From positions 62,001 through 126,000 of the forward strand of contig CAWHJF010000016.1 in NCBI GenBank assembly GCA_963829575.1: a stretch of DNA of 64,000 bases, in the 5' to 3' direction. The notes under the pieces were generated by a model. The model was not told the origin of the DNA. It was given only the letters and a program-made list of their open reading frames with translations, and made no database searches. Positions 27,114-36,480 of this stretch are shown here, piece by piece (position 1 is the stretch's first letter; each line of letters begins with the position of its first letter). Source of the DNA: KACC-23026 sp963829575 (lineage in GTDB: Bacteria > Bacillota > Bacilli > Bacillales > Sporolactobacillaceae). The position numbers were made by a program, and so were the translations under genes.

Positions 27114-28136
27114 TTAATGAAGGTGTGCGATGCGATGAATTAATAGTTGAAGAGCCAATTCCTTTTCCTCTTGTCCAGTTTTCATGGCGTAATCGGCGTC
27201 GGAACACCACACAAGAGCACGTTTCAATTGTGAAAGTTGAAAGCGTTGCGCTTGTTCACTGGCAATTTTAACGGCATAAGGATGAAGCTTTAAACGTGAC
27301 GCAATTTCTTTTTGTAAGAAGCCTTGCTTTTGATAAAGTTGAGTTTGAAGCATGATGCGTACCTGTCTCATAATCAAAGCAAGTAACCGGATGGGTTCCT
27401 CTTTTTGTTTCAATAAATCCTGCAAAAGAACTAATGCCTCTTCTGCCTTCCCCCTCATGACATGGTCCACAAGATCAAATACATTGCTTTCAAGCGAACG
27501 AGTCGCCAATAAGTTAACCGCTTCTTCATCAATCGTTCCCCCTTCACCTACATAAAGAGCAAGCTTGTGGGTTTCATTCACTAATTGAGCAATATGAAAG
27601 CCAACGAGTGTGAGCAGGCGATGATGAGCAGATTCTAAAAGTTGGGCTGATAAGTGTTCCGCTTCATTTTTCAATAAATGATAAAGGTCTCTTTCACTTA
27701 TTTGATTCAACTGGAGCGTGACGCTTTCCGCCTCTAAAAGCTTGACTAGCTTTTTTCGTTTATCCAATTTCTCATAGGGCGCTTCAATGATCAGTATTGT
27801 CTCCGGTGAAGGGTTTTTTATGTAGTCCGTTAAAGCATCCAGATTGTGCTCAACCTTCACTTTTTTGGAATCTCCTGTTAAAAAAGTGGGGTTTTCCAAA
27901 ACGACCACACGTTTATCTCCAAGAAACGGTAAAGTCATGGCATCTTCTACCGCAAGTTCAACGGGCGTTTCATTTAAATCATAACGCGACACATTGAATT
28001 CGCGATCTTCAGGCTGAATGACTCGATCAATGATGGACGTTCTAAGTCGGTGTATGAGAAAATTTTGAGTGCCTTGAAATAAGTAAACCGGTTTAAACGG
28101 TGGCGAAATAGACAAACTTTTGACTTCGGTCGGCAT
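27114..28136 (-). CDS. holA: DNA polymerase III subunit delta
   Basis: HolA/YqeN (340 residues), the clamp-loader delta subunit that opens the beta clamp. N-terminal PVYLFQGTQNFLIHRLR, then VVVLENPTFLT and the helical C-terminus with IRLLALIMRQVRIMLQ. The ATG at 28136 gives normal length and has AAGG at usable spacing; 27 in-frame residues upstream look non-homologous. Position after comEC matches B. subtilis. Confidence 0.93.
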   Translation of the reverse strand: MPTEVKSLSISPPFKPVYLFQGTQNFLIHRLRTSIIDRVIQPEDREFNVSRYDLNETPVELAVEDAMTLPFLGDKRVVVLENPTFLTGDSKKVKVEHNLDALTDYIKNPSPETILIIEAPYEKLDKRKKLVKLLEAESVTLQLNQISERDLYHLLKNEAEHLSAQLLESAHHRLLTLVGFHIAQLVNETHKLALYVGEGGTIDEEAVNLLATRSLESNVFDLVDHVMRGKAEEALVLLQDLLKQKEEPIRLLALIMRQVRIMLQTQLYQKQGFLQKEIASRLKLHPYAVKIASEQAQRFQLSQLKRALVWCSDADYAMKTGQEEKELALQLLIHRIAHLH

Positions 28137-28455
28137 AATTTTAGCCTTCTTTCTTACATGACATAACATTTGGATGGCTCGATCCTTATTATACAGCATT
28201 TTGGAAAATGACATCAAAAAAAAGAAGGACCACCGGGCGCGGGTCCTTCCTGGGATCTATATAAACGCTGCATACCATTGCCTAGGCCAATGGATGCAAA
28301 CGATAATTTGACCTTAATAATAGGATATCCTATGCCTACTCAAAGTATGGGTGACAACACTTGACAATCCTATATAAAATTTGGTAGTTGGAATTTTAAA
28401 TTGTTTGATTTATACTAATATTAATTAAATTACCTCGAATATAAGGAGGCTGCCC
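28137..28455. other. holA-yqzM intergenic region
   Basis: About 320 bases holding the comE operon terminator (28216-28249) and the AT-rich leader of yqzM. A TTGACA at about 28363 has no -10 at normal spacing. Confidence 0.4.
28216..28249 (-). terminator. Terminator of the comE operon
   Basis: GAAGGACC, ten-base loop, GGTCCTTC and eight Ts on the minus strand, downstream of comEC and upstream of holA. Confidence 0.9.
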
Positions 28456-28590
28456 ATGAACGAGTTTGAAAAAGATGTTCAAGACAAAAGCAATGACTTC
28501 ACTCACACAATGAATGGATTCACGTACTCCTTTTTATTTTTCATTGTGATTTTCATTATCGGGATCGTCATTAAACAAGTCATGGCTTAA
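28456..28590 (+). CDS. yqzM: Small membrane protein YqzM
   Basis: A 44-residue peptide starting MNEFEKDVQDKSND with one hydrophobic segment (about 24-40) and ending KQVMA, matching the YqzM family; function unknown. GGAGG lies eight bases upstream of the ATG. It sits between holA and comEC in opposite orientation, as in B. subtilis, and has its own terminator. Confidence 0.9.
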   Translation: MNEFEKDVQDKSNDFTHTMNGFTYSFLFFIVIFIIGIVIKQVMA

Positions 28591-28603
28591 TAGGAAGTAC
28601 ATA

Positions 28604-28639
28604 ACACAAGAGACGTCGTGAGCGTCTCTTGTGTTTTTT
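28604..28639 (+). terminator. Terminator of yqzM
   Basis: ACACAAGAGACG, loop, CGTCTCTTGTGT and six Ts. Confidence 0.93.
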
Positions 28640-28779
28640 ACATCTAAACACGTTCTACTAAACCGTGTTGATTAACCCATTTTCTATGAGGAGGATGTAC
28701 TCTTAACTTTCCCGGAAAAGATTCCTTTCAAACCTGTCAAACAAGCCCAAAATACAGTTGAATAAGTGGGAGAATTCTC

Positions 28780-31101
28780 CTACGACTTAGACAAGCGTGT
28801 TATGCGTATAGACCGAATTGAAGTATTCGTAAACGTAATGGTGACAGCGCCTGTTTGGTCGGTTCTAAGATAAGGAATCTTTAATCGAGACAATCGATTG
28901 AGTACCTCTTGATGCGGATGGCCGTATCGATTATGGGCGCCAACAGAAATGATCGCAAGTTTCGGTTGAATCGTTTTTAAAAATTTATCTGAGGAAGCCG
29001 TTCGACTTCCATGATGCCCCACCTTAAGAATATCGACCTTTAAGTTTGGATAACGTCTAATAAGTTTTTGCTCTTCCGGTATTTCAAGATCACCTGTAAA
29101 AAGCCACACTTTGCCTCCCATTTTCCCCTCAATGACTAAAGAACGCCCGTTTGTCGTGGGTTCCTTTTCCACTGGCCATAACACGTGAAACTCGGACTTA
29201 CCAAATCGCCACCCGTCATCAGGCGCTTCAACTTTAAGTTGGGTGCCGAGTTGTCTCGCTTGATCTAACCAAGTTCGTTCTGCCTGCGACGGAACAAAAT
29301 ACGGGCTTACCATAATAACGTGTATCGGAATATGACCAACCAAGCCTTTGGCGCCACCAATATGATCAAAGTCACGATGGGTCAAAACCAGAATGTCAAT
29401 CCGATTAACCCCCATTCCTTTGAGCTCTTTTAATACCACATCGCGCCCCACCTCAAACGGTTTCTTTTGCCTCTTCCAGGCGGGTTGTGAAAAAGGCAGT
29501 CGCCCTCCCGTATCAATCAGGATGGTTTGTCTATTAAACGGAAGTTGAATAAAAATACAATCACCCTGCCCTACATCGATAAAAACCACTCTTCCAACTG
29601 GATTCAAACTATGGACCACTATATGCCCCGCGATTAGCGTCACCATCAGAAATATAGGCGCAACAAGCAACAAATGATTGGAGCGAAACGATTCCCATTT
29701 CATTAGAAACCACCCAAGAAAAAGAATTAAAAGGACCATTTCCAAAGAATTAAGCCGCCCTATTGAAAAACTGGACCAACTATGGGAAGCACACGCAGTT
29801 AAAAGACCCTGTGGCCAATATACGAGTGGGTTTACCAGGTGAGCGAGGTCTCCTGCAATCGAAGGAAAGAGAAGAGCTATGAACACGAGAAAGAAGGAGA
29901 GCGGAAGAATCCCAATGGAAATCCAAGGGACATAGATGAGGTTGATTGCCATACTTAACCAAGAAAACTGGAAAAAACAATAAAGTGTAACGGGCAGTAA
30001 TCCAATTTCGGACACAGCTGAAATCAAGAGCAATTGAAGCCACTTCTGTTCCACCCGTTTCAAAATTTTCCAGGACATCAATAAGTTATAGGTGACGAGA
30101 AAGGATAACTGAAAGCTTACTTCTTGGATCATGTTTGGAGAAATCAGTAAAAGCAACAGTGCTGCACCAATTAAAAGATGGTTCGCTGACCAACTTTTTC
30201 GGAACAGGTTGCCGAGAACCATCATCCCAATCATAAACCCTGCTCTAAGGACAGATGGAGAAGCTCCGGCTAGAAAACTATAAATAGGTAAGACGACTAA
30301 AAGAAGGCTCATTTGTCCCAGCTCTTTAGGAACCCCAACTCTTCTGAATAATCCAAGTGCCCCAGCGGTCATCAATCCGACGTGCAAACCGGATACTGTT
30401 AAAACATGACTGATTCCTAGTGTCTGAAAAGCGGTTAAATCCTCCGGTGAAAAAGCACTTTTCATGCCAAAAACAAGAGCCAAAACGTATCCTTTCAAAG
30501 GATTGGGAAAAGCTTCAGTCGTTCGATTAACCAAAAGCAATCGCCAATCTTGTACGCGAGCCCACAACGCCTTATCACTCGATTGACATTTGGAAATAGA
30601 CTGTAGGATCATTTGGGATTGAATGTTTTGACTCTTGAGATAGGCTTTAAAATCAAACCCATAGGGATTTCGTTTCGTATCTGGCGATTGAATATCTCCA
30701 GTAAAATGACATCTTTCTCCAGGTTTTAGAAGGGTTTGAAAATGTTGTTTGCTGGTTGGAGTTTGAAAGGTGTAGGTCGCATACACCCTTTGATGGATCG
30801 GGGGTTGAATGATGAGGCTTAATCGGTCACCATCGAAATTAGGGATGCCTTTCACAGTTGCCATCCACTGCACATTCCCATGAATTTGCAGCGTTGGAGG
30901 CGAACAGAACCTGGCAATTAAATAAAATACGAATAAAACGCACATGAAAAGGAACAACAGGCGCGGCTGGGTTCTCATCAACCCAAAAATGGTAAAAAGA
31001 AGACAAACTAAGAGCCAATTTAACGGATGCGCAGTTAAGACGCAACCAAGCGTTGCCGCAAGCGCTAAAAAATCAACTCTTAGCCACCTCCCAACGGTCA
31101 T
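28780..31101 (-). CDS. comEC: DNA uptake channel ComEC
   Basis: ComEC (773 residues) forms the membrane channel that imports single-stranded DNA in competent cells. N-terminal OB-like DUF4131 region (about 30-190), central Competence domain with around ten membrane segments (VLTVSGLHVGL, then GASPSVLRAGFMIG), and a C-terminal metallo-beta-lactamase-like domain with THRDFDHIGG and HHGSRTASS. GGAGG lies eight bases before the ATG. Follows comEB by about 60 bases. Confidence 0.96.
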   Translation of the reverse strand: MTVGRWLRVDFLALAATLGCVLTAHPLNWLLVCLLFTIFGLMRTQPRLLFLFMCVLFVFYLIARFCSPPTLQIHGNVQWMATVKGIPNFDGDRLSLIIQPPIHQRVYATYTFQTPTSKQHFQTLLKPGERCHFTGDIQSPDTKRNPYGFDFKAYLKSQNIQSQMILQSISKCQSSDKALWARVQDWRLLLVNRTTEAFPNPLKGYVLALVFGMKSAFSPEDLTAFQTLGISHVLTVSGLHVGLMTAGALGLFRRVGVPKELGQMSLLLVVLPIYSFLAGASPSVLRAGFMIGMMVLGNLFRKSWSANHLLIGAALLLLLISPNMIQEVSFQLSFLVTYNLLMSWKILKRVEQKWLQLLLISAVSEIGLLPVTLYCFFQFSWLSMAINLIYVPWISIGILPLSFFLVFIALLFPSIAGDLAHLVNPLVYWPQGLLTACASHSWSSFSIGRLNSLEMVLLILFLGWFLMKWESFRSNHLLLVAPIFLMVTLIAGHIVVHSLNPVGRVVFIDVGQGDCIFIQLPFNRQTILIDTGGRLPFSQPAWKRQKKPFEVGRDVVLKELKGMGVNRIDILVLTHRDFDHIGGAKGLVGHIPIHVIMVSPYFVPSQAERTWLDQARQLGTQLKVEAPDDGWRFGKSEFHVLWPVEKEPTTNGRSLVIEGKMGGKVWLFTGDLEIPEEQKLIRRYPNLKVDILKVGHHGSRTASSDKFLKTIQPKLAIISVGAHNRYGHPHQEVLNRLSRLKIPYLRTDQTGAVTITFTNTSIRSIRITRLSKS

Positions 31102-31160
31102 CGCGAGGCCTCCTTTATTCTTGAAAATATTCAGAGGGGGTGTTTCATCCCCTCTGAATG

Positions 31161-31742
31161 TTAGCTTCCTTTTGAGAACAATGCTTGCGCTTCTTCATAA
31201 AGGCGTTTCATCTCTTCTCCTTCGACTCCCTGTTCATCTAGACGTTGTAAAAGGGTTGCAATAAATTGAACCCGTTCTTCACTCATGACCTGTTCCGTAA
31301 CGGGCTCAAAAGGAACGTGGACGGTTTCAACTTCAGCTCCTTCAAAGAGTTCAATGGCATAAGGGTGGTTTTTATAATCCATTGAATAGTAAACCTTCTT
31401 AATCCCGGCTTGGATAATGGCTTTGCAGCATTGAAGACAAGGGAAGTGGGTGACATAGATTTCGGCATTTTGAGTCGGCACCCCGAATTTCGCGCATTGA
31501 AGTAACGCATTCATTTCCGCGTGAATCGTTCGAATACAGTGCCCATCGACCACGTAGCAGCCTTCATCTATACAATGGACGCCACCTGCAATAGATCCAT
31601 TGTATCCACCTGCAATAATCCGTTTGTCTCGAACGATCGTGGCCCCCACGGCTAAACGGGTACATGTGCTACGATTCGCGAGTAAATGACTTTGAGCCAT
31701 GAAATAGTCATCCCATGATAAACGATTTGTTTTGGTCCCCAA
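31161..31742 (-). CDS. comEB: dCMP deaminase family protein ComEB
   Basis: Zinc-dependent deoxycytidylate deaminase (about 193 residues) converting dCMP to dUMP; encoded in the comE operon but not needed for transformation in B. subtilis. Active-site HAEMNALL and PCLQCCK supply zinc ligands and the catalytic Glu. The TTG at 31742 is preferred because AAGGAG is nine bases upstream; the TTG at 31751 is too close to it. Confidence 0.92.
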   Translation of the reverse strand: MGTKTNRLSWDDYFMAQSHLLANRSTCTRLAVGATIVRDKRIIAGGYNGSIAGGVHCIDEGCYVVDGHCIRTIHAEMNALLQCAKFGVPTQNAEIYVTHFPCLQCCKAIIQAGIKKVYYSMDYKNHPYAIELFEGAEVETVHVPFEPVTEQVMSEERVQFIATLLQRLDEQGVEGEEMKRLYEEAQALFSKGS

Positions 31743-31925
31743 AATTTCCAACTCCTTGAACTAGAATATATGGAATGGGCTTAACCGTTTGAGTGGGCAG
31801 ACCCATGCTTCTTGGATAAGCGTTTGATTTTGATATAAATTCCACTTTTTCATTGTACTTAGCCTGTCCGAGTCCCGTCAATAAGAACTACCTTTGAGCA
31901 ATGGTTCACACACCCGCTTTCCGGA

Positions 31926-32639
31926 TCAGTTTAAGACTAAATAAGGCGAAAGACGCTCAATGGTTTTGTCGCCGATTCCTGTTACATTGGCGAGATCATC
32001 TATGGTTTTAAAAGGGCCATTAGTTTCTCGATAACTAAAGATCGCCTGGGCTTTGGCCGGTCCAATCCCTGGCAGGTTTTCTAAGTCCGTAAGAGAGGCA
32101 TGATTAAGATGAACGGTTGGCGTGGGCGATGTTGTGACGCCCGCAGGTGACGATGGACTTCCCGTCATCGTTGAAGCATCGGTTGTGGCAACCGTTGTAG
32201 AACCCGATTCCCCTTTCTTAGGTACATAGATCACCATTTCATCCGTCACATGCTGAGATAAATTAATGGCATTCGAATTGGCATCTTTTAGTAATCCTCC
32301 GGCTAACTGAACAGCATCGGTGACACGTTTACCTTCTTGCATGGCATACACGCCAGGATTCCGAACCGCACCTTTGATATCAACCATTACCTCTTTTGGA
32401 GAGCCTTTAGTGTCCTTGGCTGTATCAAGATTTGTTGACGAACTTTTTGTTGAGGAAGACCGCTTAGAAGTGGAGGTTTTGGAGGACGTCACTTGGACAT
32501 TTTGTGAATTTTGATCCTTTAGGAGTGCATGCCAGTCGCTATTGGATGACGGCGGACGATGTATAGCAAGGCTCGTCACCGCTACTGCAAATAGAACTAA
32601 TGCTAGGCTACTGAGAATTATTTTTTTAGGTGTTTGCAA
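31926..32639 (-). CDS. comEA: DNA receptor ComEA
   Basis: ComEA (237 residues), membrane-anchored dsDNA receptor for transformation. N-terminal membrane segment (about 7-26), Ser/Thr-rich linker (35-80), SLBB-type domain with VDIKGAVRNPGVY (about 88-140), a second flexible Thr/Ser region, and paired helix-hairpin-helix motifs in LENLPGIGPAKAQAI and LANVTGIGDKTIERL. The start is a TTG about ten bases from GGAGG, and the start codon lies within a perfect 14-bp palindrome. Confidence 0.94.
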   Translation of the reverse strand: MQTPKKIILSSLALVLFAVAVTSLAIHRPPSSNSDWHALLKDQNSQNVQVTSSKTSTSKRSSSTKSSSTNLDTAKDTKGSPKEVMVDIKGAVRNPGVYAMQEGKRVTDAVQLAGGLLKDANSNAINLSQHVTDEMVIYVPKKGESGSTTVATTDASTMTGSPSSPAGVTTSPTPTVHLNHASLTDLENLPGIGPAKAQAIFSYRETNGPFKTIDDLANVTGIGDKTIERLSPYLVLN

Positions 32640-32785
32640 ACACGTCGAACCTCCTATTCTTCATTCATATTCTAAACGTAACTTGCATAGGGTGTGTAAA
32701 GGATGAGATTACGGTCATTTAAATTTTACGGCCTTATCAATAGACTCGTGATTGCCCGCTACGCCGGGAAAAGGAGGCGGACAGA

Positions 32786-33622
32786 ATGAAATTAGGTATC
32801 ATCGGTACAGGAAACATGGGGACTATTCTGATCAGTTCTTTAATAGACGGGTTTGCAGCACCTCCCTCAGATTTCTTTATAACGAATCGGACGCTTGAAA
32901 AAACAATACCTTTAAAAGAAAATTATCCAGATGTCAATGTGTTAGAGACACCCATTGAAGTCGCAAAACGCTCTGACCTTATTTTTCTCTGTGTCAAACC
33001 TCATCAAATTTATGCCCTTATTGACTCGATCCAATCGGAATTAACTGAGGATAAAATCGTCATCTCGATCACAAGTCCGATTTCTATTTTACAACTTGAG
33101 ACGGTTCTAGACTGTGCATGCGCACGGATCATTCCAAGCATTACAAATCGCGCCTTATCTGGGAGCACCTTGGTAAGCTTTAGCAAACGTTGCAGTGGCA
33201 AACAACGCGCTTTATTGCTTTCTATTTTTGAGAAGATTTCAGTGCCGATTGAAATTGATGAAGAAGTGACCCGTGTAGCATCTGACCTTTCGAGTTGTGG
33301 GCCTGCTTTCATAAGTTACATATTGGAACGGATGATTCAAGCTGCGGTTACCGTAACTTCAATCTCTGAAGAACAGGCCACGCTTCTTGTCACTAACATG
33401 ATGGTGGGCTATGGAGAATTGATTAAACAAGATTTCTATACTCTGGAAACTTTAAGGGAAAAGGTGCACGTAAAAGGTGGCGTAACTGGAGAAGGATTAA
33501 GCGTATTGGAAAATGAGTTGGGGTCTGTTTTTGAACATGTATTTGAGAAGACACAAAAAAAATTCGAAAAAGATCATGAAACCGTTGATGCGCAATTTGG
33601 AATTGAAGTCAGTGAGGATTAA
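32786..33622 (+). CDS. comER: ComER, pyrroline-5-carboxylate reductase-like protein
   Basis: A 278-residue NAD(P)-binding protein of the ProC superfamily; starts with the Rossmann motif KLGIIGTGNMG and has LCVKPHQIYALI and SITSPISILQLE. ComER is linked to late competence/sporulation timing in some bacilli; its substrate is unknown. Diverges from comEA as in B. subtilis. GGAGG upstream of the ATG. Confidence 0.92.
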   Translation: MKLGIIGTGNMGTILISSLIDGFAAPPSDFFITNRTLEKTIPLKENYPDVNVLETPIEVAKRSDLIFLCVKPHQIYALIDSIQSELTEDKIVISITSPISILQLETVLDCACARIIPSITNRALSGSTLVSFSKRCSGKQRALLLSIFEKISVPIEIDEEVTRVASDLSSCGPAFISYILERMIQAAVTVTSISEEQATLLVTNMMVGYGELIKQDFYTLETLREKVHVKGGVTGEGLSVLENELGSVFEHVFEKTQKKFEKDHETVDAQFGIEVSED

Positions 33623-33683
33623 CTAGAAAAATTGGAGGTCTTAAATACTTCTTCATTTACCATCAAAATCCTGCAAAAATATC

Positions 33684-33712
33684 AAAAAGCGCCAGAAAAA
33701 AGGCGCTTTTTT
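33684..33712 (+). terminator. Terminator of comER
   Basis: AAAGCGCC, short A-rich loop, GGCGCTTT and a T-run. Confidence 0.9.
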
Positions 33713-33797
33713 ATTTACTATTCGAATGTATAAAATTTTTGCTTACAAGATTTAAGGAAGAGTGTATAAATAAAACCGTCATTTAAGGACTTGGCGA

Positions 33798-34562
33798 TTA
33801 GCCACGTTTTTCTAATGGCCTTTTGACTGCGAAAACCCAACGTTCGCTTGTTTCAAGTCCATTTTCCGGGTTGAAATCACCCAGGATTTCGGGTTCCTCA
33901 AACCCTGCTTTCTGCAGTCGATCTAATAAAACTGAAATCGGATAGGTGCGTTGTTCATGCGTTTCCTCACTTCTCTGATAAAGACCGCTCTCTGTCTCTA
34001 CAAAAAAGGTTAAATCATGAATGACACTATGAGGGGCGTCACCTTCAAAACATTCCCATAGATAGCTGATCTCAGGGTCGCTTGATCCAAAAGTCTGTTG
34101 GTCAATAAACCGACTAATTTTATAAGTGGAATGCACATCAAATAATAGGTATCCACCCGGCTTCAGATGGTTAAACGCATTTTGAAAAGTCGCTAGGACC
34201 TCGTCCTCATTGGAAAGATAATTCAACGAATCACAAAAAATCAAAACGGCATCAAAAACAGTTTCCAAATGAAACGCTCGCATATCGAGTTGAACTAAAG
34301 AAATGGATGCGTCCAAAGACCGAAGCTTTTGATCGGCTATGGTTAACATTTCTTCTGAGTAATCTGAAACGGTAACCCGATAGCCCTTTTTAATAAGTAA
34401 TTCCGCCAGTGTCCCCGTTCCAGCCCCAAGTTCTAAAAGTTCTATTTGCGCTTGAGGTTGATTGGAAAGACGCTTCAGAACGAATGTAACCCACTCGTCA
34501 TAAGGCGCCTCTTCCATTAATTGGTCATAAAAATAAGCAAATTGTTCATAGGTGTTAGACAT
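33798..34562 (-). CDS. yqeM: SAM-dependent methyltransferase YqeM
   Basis: A class I methyltransferase of about 254 residues; motif I is LLELGAGTGTLAELL, and ILIFCDSLNYL marks the nucleotide-binding core. Substrate unknown. The ATG at 34562 overlaps the rsfS stop, indicating translational coupling. Gene order rsfS-yqeM is the same in B. subtilis. Confidence 0.88.
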   Translation of the reverse strand: MSNTYEQFAYFYDQLMEEAPYDEWVTFVLKRLSNQPQAQIELLELGAGTGTLAELLIKKGYRVTVSDYSEEMLTIADQKLRSLDASISLVQLDMRAFHLETVFDAVLIFCDSLNYLSNEDEVLATFQNAFNHLKPGGYLLFDVHSTYKISRFIDQQTFGSSDPEISYLWECFEGDAPHSVIHDLTFFVETESGLYQRSEETHEQRTYPISVLLDRLQKAGFEEPEILGDFNPENGLETSERWVFAVKRPLEKRG

Positions 34563-34917
34563 TAAGGTTGGTGACACCTTCTACTTGAACTCGAGGCGCA
34601 TCTCCCCATAATTTTTCTAATTGATAATACTCTCGGTCTTCCCTATGAAAAACATGAATTATGACGTCTCCTAAATCAATGAGCACCCAGCGGGATTTTT
34701 CCAAACCTTCCATTCGCTTGACATGAACCTCGACCTCTTCCGCTACACTTTTAAGGTCACGAGCAATCGCCTCAACCTGACGCTCAGAATTCCCTTGGCA
34801 AATAATAAAATAATCGGCCATTGCCGAAATGCCCTGCATGTTTAAAATCGAAATATCTTGAGCTCGCTTATCGTCGGCCGCTTCGGCCATGCGAACGGCT
34901 AATTCTTCAGATGTCAT
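34555..34917 (-). CDS. rsfS: Ribosome silencing factor RsfS
   Basis: RsfS (YqeL, 120 residues) binds uL14 on the 50S subunit and blocks subunit joining when nutrients are low. Conserved ADYFIICQGNSERQVEAI, GLEKSRWVLIDLGDVIIHVF and REYYQLEKLWGDA. GGAGG is eight bases before the ATG. Confidence 0.96.
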   Translation of the reverse strand: MTSEELAVRMAEAADDKRAQDISILNMQGISAMADYFIICQGNSERQVEAIARDLKSVAEEVEVHVKRMEGLEKSRWVLIDLGDVIIHVFHREDREYYQLEKLWGDAPRVQVEGVTNLNV

Positions 34918-35032
34918 TCCATCAACCTCCTAGTATTTAAGTGAAAATAGACGCGCTTTTTGCCCTAGGCATCTCGCGTATTTTTCGTTTAATTTATTTT
35001 TTATAACCAGTCAACTAAACTGTGTGCCCTCT

Positions 35033-35602
35033 TCAATCCTTTAAACAAACTAAAAATTCGTTGTACGCATGAATCGTGTCCGGGTAAACTTGACTATTGC
35101 GCGAAACGAGAAACTGAACGGTATTCTTCAAAGTCAAGGCAATCGCCTGATCTAAATCGCGCTTTGCATAGTCTCGGACCTCTTCTACCCCTGGAAAATT
35201 TCGCCCTGGTTCAATATAATCGGCTAAAAAAACCAGTTTCTCCAAATGAGACATCCCTACCCGCCCAGTGGTATGGTAAGCGATCGCATTGAGAATATCA
35301 GGGTCCTCCACATTAAAATCTTTTCTCGCCACAACAAAACCAACCGGTGCATGCCACAACGACAGATGAAAATTTAAATACTCATTTGAAATAGCAGGCT
35401 CATTTAAGATAATGGTTTCCATTCGCTCTTTCTCAAAAAACTTAGCCACATCATGAAGAAGCGCTGCTATTTCAACCTGATCCATGTCTCCCCCAAACCG
35501 TTTTGCAAGCGCCTTAGCCGTTTCAACCACCCTAAGTGTATGCTGATAGCGCTTCTCTGGCAGAATTTCTTTAACTTTTTCTTGTATCTTCTGATTGTTC
35601 AT
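35033..35602 (-). CDS. yqeK: HD-domain hydrolase YqeK (Ap4A hydrolase)
   Basis: YqeK family HD phosphohydrolase (about 189 residues) that symmetrically cleaves diadenosine tetraphosphate. Metal-binding residues lie in RYQHTLRVVETA, LLHDVAKFFEKE and LSLWHAPVG, with YHTTGRVGMSHLEKLVFLAD following. The ATG at 35602 overlaps the end of nadD by 32 bases, a typical coupled arrangement. Confidence 0.92.
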   Translation of the reverse strand: MNNQKIQEKVKEILPEKRYQHTLRVVETAKALAKRFGGDMDQVEIAALLHDVAKFFEKERMETIILNEPAISNEYLNFHLSLWHAPVGFVVARKDFNVEDPDILNAIAYHTTGRVGMSHLEKLVFLADYIEPGRNFPGVEEVRDYAKRDLDQAIALTLKNTVQFLVSRNSQVYPDTIHAYNEFLVCLKD

Positions 35603-36161
35603 ACAACCCGTTCTCCTCAATATATAATCGGACATTCTCAGGCATAAAATAACGACAGGTTTGGCCTTCACCGATTCGCTCCCTGATTATTGTGGACGAA
35701 AGATCGATCGTCGGGATTCTAACTTCAATAAGATTTAAACCTGACGTATGATCCAGACGATATCCGGTTCGATTAATCCCAATGAATGTGATCATTTTTT
35801 TTAGTTCATCAAATCGATGCCAATTGGGCAGATCCTCCACCATGTCTCCTCCCAAGATAAAAAAAAAGGAATGCTCAGGATATTGGCTTTTAAGAATCCG
35901 AACCGTGTCTAAGGTATAGGATTGGCCCATTCTTTCCTGTTCGATTAAATTCACTCTAAAATAAGGGTTAGAGAACGTCGCACGTTGCAACATTTCAATC
36001 CGATGTTGAGCATCCGTTACATGCCGATCCTTGTGAGGCGGGAGATACGTTGGTAAAAACCAAACCTCATCCAGTTCCGCGGCCCGTCTTGCCTCCTCAC
36101 CCATGATGAGATGGCCGAAATGAGGGGGATCGAATGTCCCTCCGAGTAAACCAATTTTCAT
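35571..36161 (-). CDS. nadD: Nicotinate-nucleotide adenylyltransferase
   Basis: NadD (196 residues) makes nicotinate adenine dinucleotide from nicotinate mononucleotide and ATP. GGTFDPPHFGH at 6-16 is the nucleotidyltransferase motif and IDLSSTIIRERI the second. Adjacent yhbY and yqeK match the conserved block. Confidence 0.96.
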   Translation of the reverse strand: MKIGLLGGTFDPPHFGHLIMGEEARRAAELDEVWFLPTYLPPHKDRHVTDAQHRIEMLQRATFSNPYFRVNLIEQERMGQSYTLDTVRILKSQYPEHSFFFILGGDMVEDLPNWHRFDELKKMITFIGINRTGYRLDHTSGLNLIEVRIPTIDLSSTIIRERIGEGQTCRYFMPENVRLYIEENGLYEQSEDTRKS

Positions 36162-36186
36162 ACCGTTCTCTCCTTTCCGTGAAACG

Positions 36187-36480
36187 TTACTGCGGGAGGA
36201 GGAGTTGCGGATTCTCTTCAGATTGCTTGTACAAAGTGATCACACTTCCTATAACTTGAACAACCTCTGCCTTAATTTGTCCGGCTAACCATTCCGCAGC
36301 TTCTTTCGGATCTTCAATGGCATTTTGTAAAACGCTAATTTTAATTAACTCCCGCGCTTCTAAAACATCTGCTATTTCTTTAACAAACGTTTCATGAACA
36401 CCTAACTTGCCAATTTGAAAAACCGGTTTTAAATGATGGGATTTTTTACGTAGAAATCGTTTTTGTTTACCTTTTAACAT
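36187..36480 (-). CDS. yhbY: CRM-domain RNA-binding protein YhbY (YqeI)
   Basis: A 97-residue CRM domain protein that associates with pre-50S particles. N-terminal LRKKSHHLKPVFQIGKLGV and the loop VIGSVITLYKQ contain the family signatures. It overlaps the aroE stop by 14 bases. Confidence 0.94.
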   Translation of the reverse strand: MLKGKQKRFLRKKSHHLKPVFQIGKLGVHETFVKEIADVLEARELIKISVLQNAIEDPKEAAEWLAGQIKAEVVQVIGSVITLYKQSEENPQLLLPQ

